A DNA stretch of 64,000 bases, from contig NC_134570.1 in the NCBI RefSeq assembly GCF_050947875.1, forward strand, positions 106,710,622-106,774,621. The letters run 5' to 3'. The translations under genes and the position numbers were made by a program. Shown here one piece after another: positions 56,429 through 64,000 of this stretch; the stretch's first letter is position 1, and each line of letters opens with the position of its first letter. The notes under the pieces were generated by a model. The model was not told the origin of the DNA, did not search any database, and worked only from the letters and a program-made list of their open reading frames with translations. The DNA is from Dermacentor variabilis. Taxonomy: Eukaryota; Arthropoda; Arachnida; Ixodida; Ixodidae.

Positions 56429-57069
56429 CAGGGTGTCCCAGATAACTTTAGCCAGAGTTTAAAAATACGCGAATGCCATGTAGCTGGACAGAACCAAGGT
56501 AATGTTGTTTGCCGTCGCTTGGAGGTACCCAAAACTTTTTTTTCATTGCGCCTGATTAGATAATTAGTCTACATTAATTAAGCAACTTCTCAAATATTAT
56601 AATTAGATGAAACGTGTCAATGAACACATTCTAAAGCAACATGAAAAACTCCCAACACAGCTTTATGTTGCTCAATACGTGCTACATAAAAGTGTTTTTC
56701 CGAGCGTGAAGGAAGCCCGCGAATAGACGCAAAATTGCCGCGCGACTGGCCGCTCGAAGCACTTTTCGTGTATTCGCGGGCTTCTTTCACGCCGCAAAAA
56801 CACTTTTATGTAGCACGTATTGAGCAACAGAAAGCTGTATCGGGAGTTTCTCATGTCGCTCTACAATTTTCTCACTGACACTTTTAATCTAATCATAATA
56901 TTTGAGAAGTTGATTAACGAATTGAGACTAATTATCTAGTTAGGTGGAATGAAAAGAAAATGATCTGAGTATCTCCAAGCGACTGCAAACAACGTTACCT
57001 TGGTTTTGTCCGGATACGTGGTATCTGCATAATATTTGATATTTCGCTCAAGTTACGTGGGACACCCTC
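56429..57069. mobile_element. Long-arm MITE with TA target-site duplication
   Basis: Terminal CAGGGTGTCCCA (56429-56440) and its complement (57058-57069, one mismatch) are the ends of two inverted arms of about 300 bases that meet near 56745. TA lies on each side (56427-56428 and 57070-57071). The TA duplication and lack of coding capacity fit a Tc1/mariner-type non-autonomous element. A half copy is at 39.5 kb. Confidence 0.85.
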
Positions 57070-57071
57070 TA

Positions 57072-59825
57072 TAGTCAGCTCTGTTAAATTGATCTGTAGA
57101 GTTTTTTTGTGTGAAAGTGCATGCTTTAAAAAGAAAACAGAAAAAAAAGAGATTGACTCATACATGTACATTTATGTGCAGACTATGCGAAGCGTTTTCT
57201 CGCATCCACTATACAATAGACAATGATTCAAGTTAATTGCTTTTAATGCTTTGTATGCAAGTCTGTGTTTTCGCGTGTGTGTCTGCCCATATGTGCGTGT
57301 GTAAGCGTGTATCCGCTAATGCGTGCTCTTGTGTATGTGCACATGCGTGTGCGTACGTGCGTGTGAGCGCTCCTTATTTGTTCGTGTCATTTTCGTCTGC
57401 TTATTTGAAATCGACCATGGGTGACTCCACGGTTTCTAAAAAAAATGGTAATATCATTAAATAATTAGAAAAAAGAAAGGAATATGCGTATACAGCGCAC
57501 ATGTTGGAATTTATGTGAACCAAAGCTTTAGTGAAGAGCGTAAATAAACATTTTAGAACGAACCGCGATGCGTAAAATTTTTTTTACTTTCGTACCCTGA
57601 AACGTGCAATCCGATGAAATGGAAGATGAAATGTTAAAATTTATCCACGACAAAGGCTAGAACTTTATATGGATGCAACTTTTATGCATTTAGGCATAAA
57701 AATAACCACGTAGTGCACATCGGCACCACATTGCTCACAAGCTATACCGAAATGCAATAACCGAATCAGGTGGATACAAAGCCTGCGCAAACTGTGGCAG
57801 GTAAATTATTGCAGCCATGACGTCATAATAGACACATGCTTCTCCCCCAGGTTTAAAGTCACTTATATATGACAGTTTGCTTGCTTCTCACCTTAACTGC
57901 TTTTCTTTAGTATGGGGGTAGAAATAATGAGTCCAACTTAACGAAATCGTTATTCAGAAGAAGAGAACGTTGCGCGTAATCGCGCTAATCTCCCGCACAC
58001 GGCCTACGGCGAATGGGCATTCGTTGAATTCAGCATTCCTAATGTTGATGAGATTAGCAAAACCAGACCGTTCAGTAACGTCTGCATTGAAAATAAACAT
58101 AATAGTATCTTCGAAATCGCTAACGTATTCGAAAGTATGTACCACCGCGTGTCACCCGTCACCCCGAGAGGTTGAAAGGTACCACTCCTAAGAACAAATC
58201 GCGCTTTTCAAATGCTGAAAGACACTCTTCGAAGGCTTGGCGACAGATGCAGCGAACTGGGGATTGATATACAAGCGGATACTTCGCGGGGGAGCTCAAG
58301 TGCTGCTGTGTTGGCGAATAGATGGAACTACCACTACCACCTTTACTATACCCTCACAGGTGTGCCCCCCGGTGGCCTTGTTTTGTACAACGTTACGCCA
58401 TTATAAGACAAATCATATTGAAACATTATATTGCGCAAAATACACGTCAATAGGAGCACAATTTCTTCAATAGAGCAAACCTTTCTATTCTATACTTTCC
58501 TATGGAATTGGTGTTTGGCGCATCTGCCTAGTCGATTTTTTGGGGAGTGAAAAGCAGTTTGCTATTACACTATTTCCAGTTGGCGCACAGACCCTGGATT
58601 TGTCTAGCCATCTTAGATTCTCCGCTTGTTCTAGTGTATTTTGTGTCAATGTGGCGGGAAGGATATGCGTATAGCGGACTTCTTAGCGGATGATGAGCTA
58701 AGGTTTAGTGAAGATAAGCTTTTTTTTTTTACCGATGTTTCGCGTACGGTATTGAATTTTGGCCCAGCTGAGCAAAGCGTAATATTGGGTGGTGGTGTCT
58801 TTCGCGTTACGAAAGCTTCGATGTTGCAGCTGCATGCGCGCGAAGCTTATCCGAAATTAAAACTTGCTGTGCCTCACCTTGTGTACAAGGACTGACGTCA
58901 TAGAAAGCCAGTGGATGAGCATCACGACTTTATAGCGAGGGCGTCAACGACACAGGACTTCCGCTCTGAGATAAATTATTATCGCGACTCTTCTGGCGAA
59001 AACCCGTTCTATATACCAGACTTCACAATTTCAATGCTGGCACTGTTACCCTGCGCGAATGCATAACTTGAACAATAGTTAGGTCACATGATTTTAGTGA
59101 AAACAAAGCTTTGAAACAAACTCGACCACAGCATAGTGGCGTTAACCATTGTAACCAAGAAAGGTGACCAGGCAAAGAATACGGCGATCACTGTTTACTC
59201 TGTATTTCTGTTCCCAAATCACTGTTTATTTCTGTTCCGATCACCGTTTACTTGTTTGTTTGTTTGTGTTTGCCTTCTGTTGCCCACTTCTTCGTCTTCA
59301 GGAGCTCATTCCTCACTTTTTACGCTAGGTTAGACTTCCCCCCTCTTCATGCGTCATCCCTCTGGGGGTGATGACGACGCACATTGTTTATTATGGTCAG
59401 CAGACTAGGTTGAAAAGACTAAAGAAGAGGAGGCGGGTGCTTCGACAACAATTTTCCAGATACGGTCATCCGTCTCATTGGCACTCATGAGGTCTGCAAA
59501 ACAGAAGAGTGATTGGGCCGTCAACTTCAACTGGCGCTGCCATCCAATCAGAACATCTGGTCAGCCAAGTGGGAGACCAAGGCTTATACATGGACGGCGA
59601 CAAACTATATCAATCGCATTTTGACGCTTCAGTGTATCTGTACCTGCGCAGAAAAACACAAGTGCTGCGATCAAAAACGAAAGAGAATTGTCGGAGGGGA
59701 AACGATGCCTTCCCCATCTTGTGTATTTCTGCCAGAGTGAAACGTTTTCTTCGCTAGTCAGTAGGCTGACGTTCAACATAACTTTAGCCGCCACTTAAAA
59801 TCCTAGTCGTCCAAGTGCCATGGCT
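57072..59825. other. No established gene; two unrecognised balanced frames
   Basis: Frames at 57954-58145 (minus, 63 codons) and 58641-58895 (plus, 84 codons) have protein-like composition but no domain I recognise; the latter crosses a T10 run. A GT-rich patch lies at about 57265-57365. The rest is unassigned. Confidence 0.35.
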
Positions 59826-60935
59826 TTCTCTCTCTCTCTCTCTCTCATTTGTAAATATAATTACTCTTATCTTCATAAAATCTGTCATGTGCTCAGCTTA
59901 CTCTCGTGGCTACAGGACTTTTCTCGCTCTTTAGTATTTACAATTTCTTTTATTATTGCTTTTTTTACTATAGCATACGCTAGTGAATAATTTGGCAGTG
60001 TTGCTAACAAAACTTCCGATTCCAGTGGATTATAAGAAGTCCCACCTTTTTTTAAGGTGGAACGCTCGGAAACCGAAGTGGCAACACTGCCCTGGATACA
60101 GTGTCATAGCAAAAGAGGCCATTCCCGGAGACGCTAAAATGTACGGTCACGTGGTGGTGGGAATTTCCCCGCCTTGCCATCTTCACTGGCAGGCAGGCAG
60201 TATCGATATGTTGCGAAGACGCTGTGCAGAGTATAATTAATTGCCTGGCAATTCCTTAACCGCTTCACGAATGCGTCGCTTCTCAGATTCCAACACGTGG
60301 GATGGGTATGCGTAATTTATTGGCTTTGTTGTTTGCATCTGTTGTGTGCGTGTGCGTGCGTGCGTACGTATGTGTATGAGTGTGCGTGCGCGCGCGCGCT
60401 CCGGTGTACACGCTAAGTTACCATAGTAACGATGCGAGCCAAACTAGTTCAGCAGTCAGCCCCATAGGGTCTACTTCACAGGCTCGCACATTTTTTTTAT
60501 TCTGAAAATGGTTCGATTGCCTAGTGGCGAAATTACCGAAACAGAGCGTGCCGTTTATGTAACCAGTCGCGTCGATTTACAGAAATGGCAGGCCACGAGA
60601 CGTCAGAACCTTAAAAGAAATACTTAAGAAAGAAAGAAAAAAAGAAAAATGAATGAACGTTGTCGTTGATGCGCCTCATTAGATGTCGAGATAACGAAAC
60701 CTCACACACATGCAAGTTAGAACAGAGCCTCCATAACGTGTTTCGTAACGCGTCGACGGAGCTTCGTGCACGAGGCTCCTACATAACGTCCACTGCCAAA
60801 TGAGCTGTCGGCGGCGACAAGTTGTTATGAATGATAAAACTTTGTATACGAGCAAAACTTAGTTTGAGCGGCTTGAAGAAAAGCCCTCTATACCGTCAAC
60901 ACAGGCGGCCAGCGAACATGCAACGAGGATAAAAT
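59826..60935. other. Short repeats, no gene seen
   Basis: CT run 59826-59847, GTGCGTGCGTG run about 60345-60395, A-rich GAAAGAAAG patch about 60628-60648. No coding feature supported. Confidence 0.55.
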
Positions 60936-61137
60936 CTACAATCTAACGTAATATACGAACTGCTGTTTCAGGTGATTGCGCAGGAAATTAAGCGTGAATG
61001 CGGAGATCCTGGACATCAAGCTAAGAAAACCCGCGTAATGCATATGCAACCACGAAACCCTTTCGCGTATAGATGCAGAAGACGCTAGTGCGACAAGCGA
61101 CAGAATGCGGCAGTGAATGTGCAAGGGGGTGCATCGC

Positions 61138-61172
61138 CTCCCTAGTCGCGGGTGCTTCGCGCGACTAGGGAG
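61138..61172. repeat. Perfect 13-bp hairpin, extendable with a bulge
   Basis: CTCCCTAGTCGCG (61138-61150) pairs with CGCGACTAGGGAG (61160-61172); ATCG and CGAT extend the stem beyond one unpaired base. Confidence 0.88.
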
Positions 61173-61949
61173 ACGATGGCGGTACAGACAAGTCCCGTCC
61201 GTGAATCTTGTAAAGACGGCGCCCAGAAGCCGTTCAGCCTTGGGTGTCCCTCAATACGGCGTTCAGCTGGTAAAGATGGCGTTACCAGACATCACGCTGC
61301 ACGACTGAATACCGCAATAGAATGTGCAAATAATAATCATGTTCTTCTTATATTCAACAAGTTAGCCGACAATGTAATGGAATGAAAAAAAAAGGTATAC
61401 TCATGCAAAAAACAAATAAGTTAAGGAACATTGTCTTGAGCCTTGTGACTACTTGTCACTAAGGTGCCACATTTCCTTGCCTGCTCTATCAGCGCCTGTT
61501 TTGATGTTCATTGGGGTTACTGTCATTTCCTTGTTGATATATTTTGGCGAGGCGAGGTCGTCCAAAATTACCTTTCGCCACGGCTCTTGCTTCGCTATCT
61601 AGTTCTTTGCATTACTGTCATCTTGTGACTTTGCAGATTGTTCAGACGGCATAATTTCTTTAATGATATGATAGAGCACATTCTTTGTGTTGGCTTTCCT
61701 TCGTGTTTTGTGTTTGATTTAAACTAGGACGTTTCTCCTGCCTGACAGACCAAGCCAGAAGAGGTCGGTGTGGCTTCGGCAAGTCTGAGATGCTTATTTT
61801 GTTTCATGTTCCATTATTAAAAATGTATAATTATGTCTGTTCTTTTCCTCCGACTGCACTCTTATAGTGTAGAACCAGACCGAAAGGGCTTTTGGACAAC
61901 ACAGTACGAATGAGTCATACGCTGTGATGCGGTTGTATGCAACCGATCA
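61173..61949. other. No gene seen
   Basis: Nothing supportable. Confidence 0.5.
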
Positions 61950-62090
<141 letters not shown>

Positions 62091-62338
62091 TTATTTACAC
62101 ACATCCAAAAGCAAAACAAAGTGACGGGCCTGTCTAAGTCCACAAGGATTTGTGCGACTAGGCCCGGCAGAGTCGGTACAGCGATGTGGTTACATATTCA
62201 CATAATAGGTAAAAAGGTAGACATTTATATAATAAAACATTTTTTCCCAACTTTCAGAAGAATGGTTGGTAGTATACAATAATATAGTAAACAAAGACAA
62301 GCACATATATAACTTAAGTAAATAATCAGAATTAACAT

Positions 62339-63525
62339 TCAACATTTCACCAATAATTTCTTCAACTGTTGTTTTAAAGTTGCCAAAAAGAATTCATCAG
62401 CAAAATCATTAAATATTTTTAGGGTGTATACACGTCTTCTCGCTTTTCCATACTTAGTAGTAGAATAGGGTACTTTAAAACATTTTTTTTTTCTTAACAA
62501 TCGAGGTGCCTTGTATGCCTCTTTGAATTCATCGCTCCAATTATGCCGCGTAATAACCGTTCTGGTAAATAAATCCTCGAATGCGCGAAATTCTAATTTA
62601 TGAAAAATATTATTGTCATGTAGTGTGGTACCATAAGCAACGTTTTTTAATATACTTTTTAGTAGTTTATCAATCCGATTTTTTCCAGCGCTCTGCACAA
62701 AAGCCGAATATCGTTGTACCATATACCTCAGCACACTGTACGCTAGTGTATAAACTATCGTTTACTTGACTGGTAGAGGTTCTAAACCTTGTATGTTGAA
62801 AAGTAAATGTGCAACATTGCGTAGTTTGCCACATAAAAACGCCATGTGATGCTGCCAAGACATGCCGCTGTGAAACGTTATACCCAGGTATTTGAACGCC
62901 TCCACATATTCTATAGCACTACATTTGCATGAAGTACAATGTTCATCATGTAGAAAGATTGGCAGGTTTATTTTTTTTTTTAGTTTTTAATGGTCTTCGA
63001 AAGCACATGATTTAGTTTTTCTTAGCATTGATATATACACAATTTTCTTCAAACCACTGAATGGCCTTATGAACGACATTCTGTAGGGCTTTAATAGCTT
63101 CCTCATAACGCATATGGCGTGTGAGTAGAACCATAGCATCTGCATATTGATACACCATAGATTTTGTAATTATCGTGGGAAAGTCGTTCATAAATAAATT
63201 GAATAAGAGAGGTGACAACACGGATCCCTGTGGAACCCCAGCTGTGATGCGTTTCCTAGCGCTAACAAGTTCTTTACTACCCATGACTACCTGTGACCTG
63301 TCATGTAAACAATTGCAAATAAGGTCAAAAAAGGGTCCCCTGAAACCCTAACGAAACAACTTTTCCAATAAAATGTCGTAATTTACAGTTTCGAACGCTT
63401 TTGCTAAATCCAAAAACAAAGCACAACTATACAGGTTCTTATCTAGAGCAAGCTTAATCAGTGCGAACTGCGCAAAATTTGTGAAATTATAACGCAATAT
63501 TTGTGAAAGCCGTTTGAAGACAGAA
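62339..63525 (-). pseudogene. CR1/Jockey-like LINE reverse transcriptase remnant
   Basis: From about 63525 the minus strand encodes the KLALDKNLYSCALFLDLAKAFETVNYDILLEKL block (shown in part; first catalytic Asp in FLDLAKAF), a TAG after EKLFR, then AGVPQGSVLSPLLFNLFMND and VYQYADAMVLL, where the second catalytic Asp of YADD has become Ala. A frameshift at about 63012 is followed by EYVEAFKYLGITF and SWQHHM, two further stops, and the C-terminal frame 62734-62339 (RTVITRHNWSDEFKEAYKAP). The damaged active site and stops make it non-functional. Confidence 0.85.
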
Positions 63526-63530
63526 AGGGC

Positions 63531-64000
63531 TAACTTTAGGCCAACTCACGTATTACCCCTCACTTGCAAGCTATAGTTGAACCACCCTATTTTTGAGCTT
63601 GTGTGGACAATAGCCGCAAGGTGTTCTCTCTACATATTTTCGTATAGGAAACTCAACGACGTAGCCATAGCTTCAGAAAACTCCCAACTAAGGTTTTCGT
63701 CGTTGCCACCAATCGGTATATCGTTTCGGCGCGGTGCGCAAGTTTCCTTAAGCTGCATGCTTAAGCCTAAGCGAAAGAGGGAGAGAGAGAGTGCATGCGG
63801 TGGCACTTAACGAAGTCAACGCATATAGGTGTGTGCGGGTGATTCGGGTGGGTGTACTTCGAGAGCATGTGCATGATTCGGGTGCATGCGAAGTCACGGC
63901 ACACGTGCTCCCTTTCCTGTCGGGTGCTCGAGCACTGATGGAGTCGCTCCTAGGTGTTAGAAATATGAAGAGCGCTCACCAATTCGCGAGCTACATCGTG
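63531..64000. other. No gene seen
   Basis: Short GA run near 63775-63790 and repeated GATTCGGGTG words about 63840-63885. No gene could be supported at the window edge. Confidence 0.5.

Noticed and set aside
59513..59740. RIVGGE word suggesting a trypsin-like activation site
   Set aside because: The residues after it (TMPSPSC...) do not continue like a serine protease and the frame stops 18 residues later; a six-residue match is not enough.

Overview
The window reads as repeat-rich arthropod DNA, most probably a hard tick (Ixodidae). No host gene could be established with confidence. The tick assignment is an inference. It rests on a serine-tRNA-like SINE resembling the Ruka family described from ixodid ticks (33.6 kb, with relatives at 40.7, 48.8 and 56.0 kb), on several LINE lineages side by side, and on very long (TA)n, (AC)n, (AAT)n and (GAAA)n tracts. 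Almost every long open frame is retrotransposon sequence. The other open frames are mostly chance reading of microsatellites or GC-rich DNA. Layout: 0-11 kb is non-coding, with a diverged tandem duplication (0-1 kb), a foldback palindrome (1.92-2.10 kb), microsatellites and solo LINE 3' tails near 10 kb. From 11.3 to 20.6 kb there is a three-level nest. A broken RTE-like LINE (plus strand) is split in its reverse transcriptase by a foldback element with tRNA-like ends. One tRNA-like end of that element is in turn split by an apparently intact two-ORF L1/Tx1-like LINE (minus strand; ORF1 427 codons, ORF2 1136 codons), flanked by a 17-bp target-site duplication that covers the A box. From 21.8 to 23.0 kb lies the 3' end of another RNase H-bearing LINE (minus). 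The stretch 23-30 kb holds GC-rich unassigned DNA, hairpins and a tRNA-derived SINE with a target-site duplication. A decayed I-type LINE lies at 30.16-31.99 kb (plus). A Ruka-like SINE with a 14-bp duplication sits at 33.6-33.9 kb. A CpG-rich block at 34.9-38.3 kb contains two TATA-like boxes. From 42.9 to 48.1 kb a nearly full-length I-type LINE (plus; ORF1 473 codons, ORF2 1115 codons with endonuclease, reverse transcriptase and RNase H) is inserted in an older minus-strand copy of the same kind of LINE, with a 16-bp duplication. From 48.4 to 57.1 kb there are MITE-like inverted-repeat elements (one with a 5-bp, one with a TA duplication), direct repeats, solo LINE tails and one possible small secreted-protein gene. 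The window ends with a dead CR1/Jockey-like LINE (minus, 62.1-63.5 kb) whose 3' tail is the long (TAA)n tract at 61.95 kb. How the parts relate: LINE proteins supply the endonuclease and reverse transcriptase used by their own copies, and the tRNA-derived SINEs are most likely mobilised by such proteins. Many microsatellites appear to be LINE tails that later expanded. Best leads: the L1/Tx1-like LINE in the tRNA A box (possible target specificity), the foldback element carrying tRNA promoters at both ends, and the I-type copy that ends in a CT run and lacks its usual C-terminal segment.
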